The notes under the pieces were generated by a model that saw nothing but the letters and a program-made list of their open reading frames with translations, had not been told where the DNA came from and did not search any database. From Eubacterium sp. TM05-53 (GTDB taxonomy: Bacteria; Bacillota_I; Bacilli_A; Erysipelotrichales; Erysipelotrichaceae), in assembly GCF_003436425.1 (NCBI RefSeq), contig NZ_QSPK01000020.1:1-35771 (forward strand): a stretch of DNA of 35,771 nt, in the 5' to 3' direction. Shown piece by piece: positions 7,540 to 16,528 of this stretch. Positions within the stretch are counted from its first letter, which is position 1; each line of letters opens with the position of its first letter. Both the position numbers and the translations under genes were made by a program.

Positions 7540-8742
7540 CTACCCTTTTGCCTTTCTTAACCCATAAGATATTTCTACACTCTTTATAGAATCACTTAAT
7601 GCAATATCTCTTAAATATACATCCCTTAAATTATTATGTGCTGCAATGTTCTTATAACGAACATATCGATTGTCTGGATCTGTAGTTGTGAATACTAGAA
7701 ACTTCTTATTTATTATTTCCATGGGGCGCAAATTATGCGCCGTAAAAATCAATTGCCCCTTAGCTTGTTCACACATCAACTTTACGATTTCACCAAACAA
7801 ATATTCATGTATACCACAATCCAAATCATCAATCGCAACGACAACTGAAGTATTATTGAAAATCTCAATCAAAGGTTGTAGTATTGATACAATTCTCTTT
7901 ACACCATCCGACTCATACTTAAATGGTATTTTATTGGAAACCAATTCAACACGATATCCAACAGAACTATCCCTCATCAATTCTTTTCCAAGCACTTGTA
8001 CATCCAGTGTAAGATCAGGCACCAAATAAGGAACAACTCGATTCATACTTTCAATTTTTCTCTTATAAACATCCAAAGCACTTTTAGAAAGAACCATTGA
8101 ATCATCTATACAACACTTTGATTTCACGACAAACAATTCATAATTCGCAAAATTAACCAAACTCTCTAAAATATACACATGACGAAAAAACTCTTCATCT
8201 TTACATTCGTTACTTCTATTTCGAACAACTTCTAAAAATTCACTTCAATAAATAAATGATCGAAATTCCTTACGAACCATCTTTTTAATCACCATAACAT
8301 CCAATTCATTCTCTTCTGAAGGTCCAATCAAAGACTTATATTTTGATACAGGACTAAAAGTAGGCGAATTTGAAGTATCGATCAATTTAGACTTTACAAC
8401 TCTTGTTTCACCATCTGTATACGCATAAGAAAGAATCTCATCATAAATACAAGATCTATTGAATTTAAACGAATATTCAATTTCACTATGCCTTTCATTC
8501 TCATCCATAGTAAACTGCACTACAATTCTAGAATAGTCTGCATCTACATGAATCATATTTGAAAAATCAGATGAAACTTTTTGACCACATAAAATGGTCT
8601 TAATTAAATCCAACACATCGATCAAAGCTGTTTTACCAGAACCATTCTGTCCATACAAACCCAGTATAGAATTCTTAAAATCTAATTCGGCTCTTTTAAT
8701 ATTCTTAAAATTATATATCTCAATCCTACTCAATCTTTTCAT
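7540..8742 (-). pseudogene. AAA family ATPase interrupted by one in-frame TGA
   Basis: Two open stretches lie in the same frame and together give a typical AAA_21-type ATPase of about 400 residues. The first, from ATG 8742, carries MKRLSRIEIYNFKNIKRAEL and Walker A GQNGSGKT (31-38). After codon 165 a TGA at 8245-8247 interrupts ...RSFIY/SEFLEVV. The second part carries Walker B SVVVAIDDLDCG and the H-loop FTAHN. TGG to TGA is the simplest explanation. TGA is a normal stop in neighbouring genes, so reassignment is unlikely. No Shine-Dalgarno sequence precedes the ATG. A GTG at 8178 could restart the second part, but no ribosome site is seen there. Confidence 0.75.
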
Positions 8743-8810
8743 AATTTAATAATATTACATTTTCTATACATTTTGTACTTAATTTCAATTATTTTAAACC
8801 ATTTATGCAA

Positions 8811-8841
8811 CAAAAAAGAGTAGGCGCGCATTCCTACTCTT
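8811..8841 (-). terminator. Terminator of the membrane protein-pepP-galE-trpS-cupin operon
   Basis: On the minus strand a perfect 9-bp stem AAGAGTAGG/CCTACTCTT with an 8-nt loop is followed by Ts. It lies about 165 bp after the cupin stop, leaving a long 3' untranslated region. Confidence 0.8.
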
Positions 8842-8850
8842 AAGGTATCC

Positions 8851-8921
8851 TCTATTAAGTCGCGATTTAAGAGAATAAATTGACGGATTATTTCTCACAG
8901 AAATATTATAGAGAGAAATAG
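8851..8921 (-). other. Structured 3' UTR or small RNA candidate
   Basis: The 263-bp stretch 8743-9005 has no gene. Besides the terminator it holds a hairpin at 8852-8873 (arms 8852-8860 and 8865-8873 around CGCG, one mismatch and one G-U) and another at 8889-8920 with arms TATTTCTC/GAGAAATA. Together with the terminator they could form the 3' end of the operon mRNA or a separate small RNA. Confidence 0.35.
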
Positions 8922-9005
8922 TTCTATGTGCGAAACCGCTTTCACAAAACCAATAGTATTATATATCAATTTTGTTCATCATGTTTGCACAAATTAGTAA
9001 TCTGT

Positions 9006-9350
9006 TTACATTTTTTGTTGAGAATCATAAATAATCAAAGCCATGAAGACTAGATCCTCATCTTGTTCATTCAAAATACTATGACCCTTGCCACTTGGCG
9101 TAAAATAATGTTCTCCTGGCTTTAAATATAAAGTTCTTTCATGATTATCATCCAATGTTGCCACTCCAGAAAGAACGAAATAATCTTCGCCATCTCCATT
9201 ATGTACATGATAACCAACACTACACCCCTTCTTTAAAGTGACCTTGGCATACACACGATTCATACCATGCATCTCTTGAGCACTCATGATATGTTCAAAA
9301 TGTGCAATACCAGTACCACCCATAAAATTATCTTTATCTACAACTACCAT
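9006..9350 (-). CDS. Cupin-domain protein, 114 aa
   Basis: A single small beta-barrel with the cupin motif 1 GYHVHNGDGEDYFVLSG (G-x5-H-x-H-x-E type metal ligands) and motif 2 in PGEHYFTPSGKGHSI. Such proteins bind a metal and often a small sugar or acid ligand; the substrate is not predictable. It is last in the operon, 11 bp after trpS, with GGGG upstream of ATG. It ends with DSQQKM. Confidence 0.75.
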   Translation of the reverse strand: MVVVDKDNFMGGTGIAHFEHIMSAQEMHGMNRVYAKVTLKKGCSVGYHVHNGDGEDYFVLSGVATLDDNHERTLYLKPGEHYFTPSGKGHSILNEQDEDLVFMALIIYDSQQKM

Positions 9351-9361
9351 TTTCTATACCC

Positions 9362-10420
9362 CTAGATCAAAGAATTGTCTTTGAAATAATTGATCTTCAT
9401 ACTCGACTTCACTTCATCCAAAGTCTTTTCCGCTGTCGCATACGCCTTTTTCGTACCCTCTTCTAGAATCTTGACAACTTCAGGAAGTTTTGCCTGCCAT
9501 TCCAATCTTCTTTCACGAATTGGAGCCAACTCTTCTTGCATAACACTATTTAAGAAACGTTTAACCTTCACATCTCCTAAACCACCACGCTGATAGTGTG
9601 CTTTTAATGCATCCAAGTTTTCATATTCCGGCAAATACTTTTCGAAATGCTCTGGCTTACAGAACGCATCCAAATATGTAAATACACAGTTTCCCTCAAT
9701 CTTACCAGGATCACTCACCTTAATATGATCAGGATCTGTATACATACTCATAACTTTCTTCTTGATTGTCTCTTCATCATCTGACAAATAAATACAGTTA
9801 CCCAAAGACTTAGACATCTTTGCCTTACCATCTGTACCCGGAAGTCTTAAACAAGCACAGTTTTGTGGCAATAAGATCTTAGGTTCTACTAAAGTCTCAC
9901 CATAAATCGAATTGAATTTATGAACGATCTCCTGCGTCTGTTCAATCATAGGCATCTGATCTTCACCAGCAGGAACCGTCGTCGCCTTAAATGCCGTAAT
10001 ATCGGCAGCCTGTGAAATTGGATAACACTGGAAGCCAACAGGAATACTCGCATCAAATCCACGCATCTTAATTTCAGCCTTCACAGTTGGATTTCTTTGA
10101 AGACGACTTACAGAAACTAAGTTCATATAATAGAATGTCAATTCTGTCAATTGACTGATTTCAGACTGAATAAAAATTGTTGTCTTACTCGGATCAATAC
10201 CACAAGCCAAATAATCCAAAGCCACCTCTAAAATGTTTTCACGCACCTTATCCGGATTATCAAAATTATCTGTCAATGCCTGTGCATCCGCAATCATAAT
10301 ATAAATTTCATCATATTCTCCAGAATTCTGTAAAAGAACACGATTTCTTAAGGAACCCACATAATGTCCAATATGCAATTTACCCGTCGGACGATCCCCC
10401 GTTAAAATAATCTTTGCCAT
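9362..10420 (-). CDS. trpS: Tryptophan-tRNA ligase
   Basis: A class I aminoacyl-tRNA synthetase of 352 residues that charges tRNA-Trp in the cytoplasm. The HIGH motif is seen as KLHIGHYVGSL near residue 15 and the KMSKS motif as AKMSKSLGNCIYLS near 210. The length is that of bacterial TrpRS. ATG 10420 is preferred over the longer frame because GAGG precedes it and MAKIILTGDRPTGKLH is the family's N-terminus. It follows galE by 10 bp and precedes the cupin gene by 11 bp. Confidence 0.95.
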   Translation of the reverse strand: MAKIILTGDRPTGKLHIGHYVGSLRNRVLLQNSGEYDEIYIMIADAQALTDNFDNPDKVRENILEVALDYLACGIDPSKTTIFIQSEISQLTELTFYYMNLVSVSRLQRNPTVKAEIKMRGFDASIPVGFQCYPISQAADITAFKATTVPAGEDQMPMIEQTQEIVHKFNSIYGETLVEPKILLPQNCACLRLPGTDGKAKMSKSLGNCIYLSDDEETIKKKVMSMYTDPDHIKVSDPGKIEGNCVFTYLDAFCKPEHFEKYLPEYENLDALKAHYQRGGLGDVKVKRFLNSVMQEELAPIRERRLEWQAKLPEVVKILEEGTKKAYATAEKTLDEVKSSMKINYFKDNSLI

Positions 10421-10430
10421 AAATACCTCA

Positions 10431-11432
10431 CTATAATAATTGTTTCTTCGCAAAATTCCATGTATCTCTACACATATCATCCAAGTTCTTTTCAGCTACC
10501 CAGCCAAGCTGTTCCTTAGCTCTTGTAGGATCTGCATAGCAAGTCGCAATATCACCAGGACGTCTAGGTTTGATGACATAAGGAATCTTGATTCCATTCA
10601 CTCTTTCAAAGGCATGTACAATATCCAATACACTATATCCTTTTCCTGTTCCCAAGTTACAAATATGAACACCTGGTGTATTGTATTTTTCAATCGCTAA
10701 TACATGTCCTTTAGCCAAGTCGACCACATGAATATAGTCACGAACACCCGTTCCATCCGGCGTATCATAATCATCCCCAAATACACCAAGTTCTGGAAGT
10801 TCTCCAGTAGCCACTTTCATAATATATGGCATCAAGTTATTTGGAATTCCCTTTGGATTTTCACCAATCAATCCAGATTCATGCGCTCCAATGGGATTAA
10901 AATAACGAAGTAAAGTTACACTCATTTCTGGGTTGGCAAACTGTACATCCGTTAAAATTCTTTCCATCATCGCCTTTGTAGCTCCATATGGATTGGTTGT
11001 AACACCAAGCTTACAGTCTTCTGTTAAAGGAACCACTTCAGGATCTCCATAAACAGTCGCACTTGAACTAAACACAATACTTGGAACATGATACTTTTTC
11101 ATCATCTTGGCAACCACTAAAGTAGTCATCAAGTTATTTGTATAATACTCAATTGGCTTTTGAACACTTTCACCAACTGCTTTAAATGCGCAACAATGAA
11201 TGACCGCATCCAATTTATTTTCCTTAAATACAGATTCTGTCTTTTCTTCATCTAACACATTAAATTCATAAAACTTAACACGCTTTCCTGTAATTTTATA
11301 AATCGATTCCAACACATCTGGTTTTGAATTTGAGAAATCATCAATCACGACAACATCATGACCACTTTCTAATAATTCAACACAAATATGACTACCAATA
11401 TATCCAGTACCACCGGCAATTAAAATATTCAT
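10431..11432 (-). CDS. galE: UDP-glucose 4-epimerase
   Basis: A 333-residue extended short-chain dehydrogenase that interconverts UDP-galactose and UDP-glucose. It has the NAD-binding GGTGYIGSH near residue 8, the catalytic serine region FSSSATVYGD, the YxxxK pair in NPYGATKAMM, and the family's C-terminal CNLGTGKGYSVLD and ARRPGD-like KPRRPGDIA. It would complete galactose use begun by the beta-galactosidase in the same window, but galK and galT are not here. ATG 11432 follows GAGG by eight bases. Confidence 0.93.
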   Translation of the reverse strand: MNILIAGGTGYIGSHICVELLESGHDVVVIDDFSNSKPDVLESIYKITGKRVKFYEFNVLDEEKTESVFKENKLDAVIHCCAFKAVGESVQKPIEYYTNNLMTTLVVAKMMKKYHVPSIVFSSSATVYGDPEVVPLTEDCKLGVTTNPYGATKAMMERILTDVQFANPEMSVTLLRYFNPIGAHESGLIGENPKGIPNNLMPYIMKVATGELPELGVFGDDYDTPDGTGVRDYIHVVDLAKGHVLAIEKYNTPGVHICNLGTGKGYSVLDIVHAFERVNGIKIPYVIKPRRPGDIATCYADPTRAKEQLGWVAEKNLDDMCRDTWNFAKKQLL

Positions 11433-11479
11433 ACGTAAAACCTCATTTCTACCAAACATTATAACCTATTTTGACAATA

Positions 11480-11962
11480 CTACAAAATAAGAATCTCTTT
11501 ACATTCCTCTTCGGTTAAAAATACAGCCTTATCTTCAAACCAAAGACAACCATTCTTCTTGTCATAATAATCAAATTTGATACTACGACCCAATTTCTTT
11601 TCCAACTGCTTCTTTTTAACTAGTACAAGTTTAGGATTTAAACACTGATCATAGATCTTAAAAGCCAAAAGAAACTGTGAAACACTATGACAAAGTACAA
11701 CCCTCTCATCTTCACTCAAATTATCTATATTCTTTTGTTGTGTCAAGACAAGATTAAACTTCTTTTTCGGATCCCGATATAGAAATGGATAGTACAAATA
11801 AAACATGGACTTACACTTTTGACATTGATGCATAAAATACGAACCATCATTCAAGCGAATACTAGCGACACTATCCATTTGTGCAATCACAACCGTATCT
11901 CTTTTTATCTCAAAAACATGCCCACAATGTGGACATGTGATTGGTATCATTCTTTCTTTCAT
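11480..11962 (-). CDS. CpXC-domain zinc-ribbon protein
   Basis: A 160-residue protein with two CxxC pairs in the N-terminal half, CPHCGH (about 10) and CQKCKS (about 46), as in CpXC proteins of Bacillota whose function is unknown. The rest is mixed alpha/beta and contains no catalytic motif. Its ATG overlaps the TAA stop of pepP (TAATG), which points to translational coupling. A second ATG at 11950 (MIPITCPHCG) is possible. The gene is 47 bp upstream of galE. Confidence 0.7.
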   Translation of the reverse strand: MKERMIPITCPHCGHVFEIKRDTVVIAQMDSVASIRLNDGSYFMHQCQKCKSMFYLYYPFLYRDPKKKFNLVLTQQKNIDNLSEDERVVLCHSVSQFLLAFKIYDQCLNPKLVLVKKKQLEKKLGRSIKFDYYDKKNGCLWFEDKAVFLTEEECKEILIL

Positions 11963-13740
11963 TAAATAGATCGACAAGCCGATTTTAACCACTCAGCTTC
12001 ATCACTCGTTAAATAAGGACTGATCTTTTCCAATACCTCTTTATGATAGTTGTTCAACCAAGCCTTTTCTTCATTTGTCAATAAAGAAACATCCAAACCA
12101 TCCAAGTCAAAAGGTACAAACGTAATTGGTTCAAAATGCATGAACTGACCATAGTTATTCACATTGCCTTTTACGACAACCATTTCATTTTCATGACGAA
12201 TACCAAACTTACCTTCACAATAGACACCCGGCTCATTTGAAGTGATCATACCCTCATCTAATACACACATTTCATTACGATGAGGTAACACTCTCCATCT
12301 AAAGCCATTTGGTGATTCATGCACATTCAATAAGTGACCTACACCATGTCCTGTACCACATTGATAATCCACATCCTGATCCCATAGTGGTCCACGAGCT
12401 AGAATATCTAAGTTGATTCCTGAACATCCAAATAAGAAGTGTGCATCCGATAAACGAATATGTCCTCTTAATGCCTTAGTAAACCAATATCTTTCTTCCT
12501 CACTAATATCACCCAACACAAATGTACGTGTAATATCCGTAGTACCCTCTAGATATTGTCCACCACTATCAATTAGAAGCATACCCGAATTTGTGATTTC
12601 AACATTCGTTTCTGGCTTTGAAGAATAGTGCATCATAGCCGCATGTTCTTTATAGGCACAAATCGTATCAAAACTATCCTCTAAATAATTTTCTTGTTCA
12701 CTACGAAGAACTTGTAATTTAGACTGAACGCTCATTTCGCTCATCTCTATCTTACCCGCATTCTTCTTTAACCAATACATAAATTTAGTAACGGCCACAC
12801 CATCTTTAATGTGCGCCCACTTTGTACACTTTAATTCTGTTTCATTCTTTAAAGCCTTCCATAAAATGATTGGACTCTCCTTAAATACTGGCTTAGCCTT
12901 TAAATTAGAAACAATCGCATAGTTTACACTCGAAGGATCCACAAGTACTAAACCATTCAATGCCTTTGTAGCTTCATACATATCATTATAGCCACAAACA
13001 GTGACATTGTTCTTACTAAATTCTTTTTCACTCAATTCATCCAAACGAGAAGCATCCATATAAATAGAAGCCGAATCTAAAGATACGATGGAATATGCAA
13101 GCGCAACCGGGAAATTAGGAATGTCATGTGCTCTTAAATTATAAAGCCACGCAATCTGATCCACACTTGTAAGTACAATGGAATCGACTTTGTTTTCCCT
13201 TAAGAAAGCACGCAAACGAGAAAGCTTACTTTCCATAGATTCACCCGCAAACTTTTCCGAATAATGAAAAGTTGGTGTACTAGGAAGTTGTGGACGATCT
13301 GTCCATACGTCATTTACTAAATCTAGATTTACATTCATATGTAAGTGTGCCAAATCAAATACAGATTTATATGCCAAGGCATCCTTTGTATTCATGACAC
13401 GACCATCAAATCCAACTGTATCGTTTTCTTTTAGATTTTCAACAATATACGCATCCAATTCAGGAACTCCAGGCTGACCCATTCTCATTAAATCAATGCC
13501 TGTACCTTCCAATTGATTTGCCGCCTGAATAAAATAACGACCATCTGTCCATAGTGCAGCCTTATCCAGTAATACAACTAAGACACCTGCACTTCCAGTG
13601 AATCCAGACATATATTTACGACATGCGAAATATTCGCAAACATATTCTGTTTCATGAAAGTCAGACGTAGGAATAATATATGCCTGTACATTATTCTCCA
13701 CCATCTTCTCACGCAATTTTGAAATTCTTTGAGTAATCAT
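11962..13740 (-). CDS. pepP: Xaa-Pro aminopeptidase (M24B)
   Basis: A 592-residue cytoplasmic metallopeptidase removing N-terminal residues next to proline. It has two creatinase-like N-terminal domains and a C-terminal pita-bread domain. Metal ligands are seen in LLIDSGGQYLEGTTDITRTF (two Asp), GTGHGVGHLLNVHE (His), TSNEPGVY (Glu) and IRHENEM (Glu). The length fits the long two-creatinase-domain branch of the family, not the 440-residue E. coli type. It lies 20 bp after the membrane protein gene and overlaps the next start by one base. Confidence 0.9.
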   Translation of the reverse strand: MITQRISKLREKMVENNVQAYIIPTSDFHETEYVCEYFACRKYMSGFTGSAGVLVVLLDKAALWTDGRYFIQAANQLEGTGIDLMRMGQPGVPELDAYIVENLKENDTVGFDGRVMNTKDALAYKSVFDLAHLHMNVNLDLVNDVWTDRPQLPSTPTFHYSEKFAGESMESKLSRLRAFLRENKVDSIVLTSVDQIAWLYNLRAHDIPNFPVALAYSIVSLDSASIYMDASRLDELSEKEFSKNNVTVCGYNDMYEATKALNGLVLVDPSSVNYAIVSNLKAKPVFKESPIILWKALKNETELKCTKWAHIKDGVAVTKFMYWLKKNAGKIEMSEMSVQSKLQVLRSEQENYLEDSFDTICAYKEHAAMMHYSSKPETNVEITNSGMLLIDSGGQYLEGTTDITRTFVLGDISEEERYWFTKALRGHIRLSDAHFLFGCSGINLDILARGPLWDQDVDYQCGTGHGVGHLLNVHESPNGFRWRVLPHRNEMCVLDEGMITSNEPGVYCEGKFGIRHENEMVVVKGNVNNYGQFMHFEPITFVPFDLDGLDVSLLTNEEKAWLNNYHKEVLEKISPYLTSDEAEWLKSACRSI

Positions 13741-13760
13741 TTTTTAAATCCTTCTTTCCT

Positions 13761-14459
13761 CTATGCCAATTTCTTAAGTGCATCCACCTGGTATACCATA
13801 TCCAAGAAATCAAATGCCTCACAAGAAAAACATAACACAATCATAATCAAAAATAACATCTTAATAATATATGTCACAAAATAAACCGCTTTGACACTAT
13901 TCTCCAATCGCATATATTTAAAGTGTGACCACATAATAAAGAGTGGAAACATAAACAATGCACCTTGAAACAACCAATACATCCAAGTACGATTTTGTAG
14001 AAGGTATAAGATGTTGAATACCTTATGCGCATGAAAATCAATCATGAACTGATTGATTACAGCCACCGATGCATGCCCGTTTAAAAAGCCAAGTGCACCT
14101 AGAAAGCTGACACCCGCAAATAAATTCGTCAAAAAGATAACGGTTTTTGCGATTTGTTTAGGCTTCTTTGTGGTAACACGATTTGCCTGTGCCAAAAGAC
14201 ATAAGTAGCTCACAATAAAAAATATACCGTATAAAAATGAATAGAACGGAATGAAACAATAGAAGATGCAGAAAACGATCGATATACCCAACATTAGATT
14301 TCCAATGGAATCGGTTGTCGTACGATACTTCTGAATTCTACGAATTCCATTTTTATGCATTGAAAAAGCACGCGTAATCGCATTATAAACTGGTTTTGGA
14401 AGTATTGACATCAATACCACGAAAACAAGCACAATACCTATCACCATATAATCGCCCAT
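13761..14459 (-). CDS. Polytopic membrane protein, 232 aa, unknown
   Basis: No family is recognised. About six hydrophobic segments are visible: 4-22, 50-68, 70-90, 104-126, 157-176 and 190-214, with a basic loop (MHKNGIRRIQKYRTTT, 34-49) after the first. A GGGAGGG ribosome site sits six bases before the ATG. It is the first gene of the pepP-galE-trpS operon. Its position gives no clear hint of function. Confidence 0.75.
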   Translation of the reverse strand: MGDYMVIGIVLVFVVLMSILPKPVYNAITRAFSMHKNGIRRIQKYRTTTDSIGNLMLGISIVFCIFYCFIPFYSFLYGIFFIVSYLCLLAQANRVTTKKPKQIAKTVIFLTNLFAGVSFLGALGFLNGHASVAVINQFMIDFHAHKVFNILYLLQNRTWMYWLFQGALFMFPLFIMWSHFKYMRLENSVKAVYFVTYIIKMLFLIMIVLCFSCEAFDFLDMVYQVDALKKLA

Positions 14460-14491
14460 TTTATCCCTCCCCTTTAAATATTTACCTTTCT

Positions 14492-14521
14492 ATTGTAGAA
14501 TAAAAACATCATTTCGTCCAA
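14492..14521 (-). promoter_or_regulatory. Promoter of the six-gene minus-strand operon
   Basis: On the minus strand TTGGAC (14516-14521) and TACAAT (14492-14497) are separated by 18 bp, 33 bp before the first ATG. The region is shared with the divergent HAD gene. Confidence 0.5.
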
Positions 14522-14537
14522 TCAGAAAGAGGTACTT

Positions 14538-15371
14538 ATGAAACTTATATTTTTAGACGCCGACGGCACACTATTTCATCACGAAGGCTACATTCCGGAT
14601 AGTGCCATCAAAACTTGTATTCAAGCCCAAAAAAACGGACACAAAGTCATTCTATGCACAGGAAGACAGCGCATTGAAATCTTTGGCCCGATGCTAGAAA
14701 TTGACTATGACGCCATTATTGCAGGAAGTGGGGCAACCATTGAATGTGAACACAAAATCATAGAAGAAAATGCACTCACAAAAGAAGAAAGCCAATACCT
14801 TTCAAACTATTTATTAAAAAACAACATTCCCGCAAACTTTGAATGTTCTAATGGTATTTATGCCACTCAATATACAAAAGACACGATGTTAAAAATGGTG
14901 GAAGAACAATGTGCCGGCAAAAGTGAAGAAGAAAAAGCCAAACATGGCCTTACCATTCTAACCAGTCAAATCACCGTTGTCGACAATATAAAAGACCTTG
15001 TCTACAACAAAGTCTCCGTTGTTGATAATGGGAAAACACCGTACAAAAAGATCCAACAAGATCTATCCGACAAATACGATGTGATTCCGGCAACCTTTGC
15101 GCCACTAGGAAAAGAGAGTGGAGAAATCACTTCCTACCACATCAATAAAGCCACAGGCATGGATGCCGTAATCAAATACTTTCATGCCGACATTAAAGAT
15201 ACGATTGCACTTGGAGATGGCTTTAATGATATTCCTATGTTTGAAAAAGCACATCTAAGCATCGCCATGGGAAATGCTCCACAAGAAATCAAAGACAAAG
15301 CAGATCGAATCACAACATCACTAGATGAAGATGGTATATATCATGCCTTTAAAGAATTGAATCTAATTTAA
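14538..15371 (+). CDS. Cof-type HAD-IIB phosphatase
   Basis: A 277-residue cytoplasmic HAD hydrolase. Motif I is FLDADGTLF (nucleophile Asp7), motif II ILCTGR, a lysine region precedes, and motif IV is ALGDGFNDIPMF. The large C2 cap between residues 85 and 200 places it in the Cof/YbjI group, which dephosphorylates sugar phosphates or nucleotide-related metabolites; the substrate cannot be told. AAAGAGG precedes the ATG. It stands alone on the plus strand. Confidence 0.85.
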   Translation: MKLIFLDADGTLFHHEGYIPDSAIKTCIQAQKNGHKVILCTGRQRIEIFGPMLEIDYDAIIAGSGATIECEHKIIEENALTKEESQYLSNYLLKNNIPANFECSNGIYATQYTKDTMLKMVEEQCAGKSEEEKAKHGLTILTSQITVVDNIKDLVYNKVSVVDNGKTPYKKIQQDLSDKYDVIPATFAPLGKESGEITSYHINKATGMDAVIKYFHADIKDTIALGDGFNDIPMFEKAHLSIAMGNAPQEIKDKADRITTSLDEDGIYHAFKELNLI

Positions 15372-15510
15372 AGAATATCCTATAGAAATCATATACGATT
15401 TCTATAGGATATTCTTTGCCTTCAATTACCGCATAGTTTCCAAAACACATTTGATCAGACACTTCCATCACAGTATATTCATTGATTTCAATTTGATTTA
15501 TTATTCTCAT
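15349..15510 (-). CDS. Possible 53-aa protein overlapping fic and the HAD gene
   Basis: A frame from ATG 15510, inside the 3' end of fic, reads MRIINQIEINEYTVMEVSDQ then MCFGNYAVIEGKEYPIEIVY and on to TAA at 15349. Its amino acid pattern looks like a real domain, but it has no ribosome site, overlaps fic by 23 bases and the HAD gene by 23, and contains a perfect hairpin. It may be the remains of a downstream gene rather than an active one. Confidence 0.25.
   Translation of the reverse strand: MRIINQIEINEYTVMEVSDQMCFGNYAVIEGKEYPIEIVYDFYRIFFKLDSIL
15370..15417. terminator. Perfect 21-bp hairpin between converging genes
   Basis: Arms 15370-15390 and 15397-15417 are exactly complementary, with a 6-nt loop. 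It starts inside the stop codon region of the HAD gene. Both ends have AAA/TTT but no long T-run. It probably works as a bidirectional terminator; its length and perfection are unusual. Confidence 0.6.
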
Positions 15511-16396
15511 AAGCAATTCTAAAATAATCCAAATAAGCTTTATATTTATCTTGTGCCGACAAACAAGTATCCATCAGATAGCCTCTTTCATAATCCCATT
15601 CTTTTAAGCCACGATAATAAAACATTTTCAACTGATCATCGATTATAAATGGGACAATATTATATTTCAAACATTCTTTAAATAAAATCAATCTTCCAAC
15701 ACGACCATTTCCATCTTGAAATGGATGAATACGCTCAAACCTTACATGAAAATCGAGTATATCTTCAAAATTCTTTTCTTTTTTACCATTATATTCTTTT
15801 AACAATTCCTTCATTCTACCTGGAACTTCTTCAGGAAGTGCTGTATTCATTCCTCCAACTTCATTTGGTACCTTTTTATAGTCGCCAACCACAAACCATT
15901 CTTTTCTTGAATCACTTGTACCATTCTTCAAAGTCAAGTGTAAATCCTTAATAAAATTCTCGTTCAAAGTAGTCTTGGCATGATCAATAATCATATCAAT
16001 ACATCGAAAGTGATTTGCCGTTTCAAGTACATCATCCACATTCAACACTTCATTTTCTACACCAATCGTATTTGTTTCAAAAATATATCGAGTTTGATCA
16101 TGACTCAAGCGACTTCCTTCAATATGATTTGAATTATACGTTAAATCAATCTGTGTTTTATGATAAATCCCACCAGAATACTTGTTTATCTTTTGTTCCT
16201 TCAAGATATCCAATAAAGTAACAGGCTGTTCTTTCTTCTTGTTTGTACGAACTGGTTTTTTGGCATTTTCTGGAATTTTCCAAGTTTTACCGGCAATAAA
16301 TGCACCATCTACACGATTCTGTGCACAATAATTTCGAACACTGCGCTCGGATATATCCCATTTTTTAGCTATTTCAGCCACTGAAAAATATCTCAT
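15488..16396 (-). CDS. Fic-domain protein with N-terminal DNA-binding domain
   Basis: A 302-residue Fic protein that would transfer AMP (or another nucleotide) to a target protein. The catalytic motif HPFQDGNGRVGR is at 224-235 with His224. An inhibitory helix motif SNHIEG (S89-E93-G94) lies before the Fic core, so it is a class II, self-inhibited Fic. Residues 1-45 form a helix-turn-helix (VAEIAKKWDISERSVRNYCA). ATG 16396 has GGAGG seven bases upstream; the TTG at 16402 is too close to it. No antitoxin partner is adjacent. The DNA-binding domain could allow self-regulation. Confidence 0.85.
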   Translation of the reverse strand: MRYFSVAEIAKKWDISERSVRNYCAQNRVDGAFIAGKTWKIPENAKKPVRTNKKKEQPVTLLDILKEQKINKYSGGIYHKTQIDLTYNSNHIEGSRLSHDQTRYIFETNTIGVENEVLNVDDVLETANHFRCIDMIIDHAKTTLNENFIKDLHLTLKNGTSDSRKEWFVVGDYKKVPNEVGGMNTALPEEVPGRMKELLKEYNGKKEKNFEDILDFHVRFERIHPFQDGNGRVGRLILFKECLKYNIVPFIIDDQLKMFYYRGLKEWDYERGYLMDTCLSAQDKYKAYLDYFRIAYENNKSN

Positions 16397-16489
16397 AAGC
16401 AATCCTCCATCTAGTAATAGTATACCATATTATCGGCAATTTTATATTATAGATATTTTGCAATTCATTTATTTTTGCCGTTACAACGC

Positions 16490-16519
16490 AAAAAAAGACG
16501 CCTAGATTTCTCTAAGCGT
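16490..16519 (-). terminator. gltX terminator
   Basis: On the minus strand ACGCTTAGA pairs with TCTAGGCGT around a GAAA loop (one G-U), followed by CTTTTTTT. Confidence 0.8.
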
Positions 16520-16528
16520 TTGTATGTT

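Noticed and set aside
8236..8256. Selenocysteine at the in-frame TGA
   Set aside because: No SECIS-like hairpin is evident after the TGA, and AAA ATPases of this kind have no selenocysteine position.
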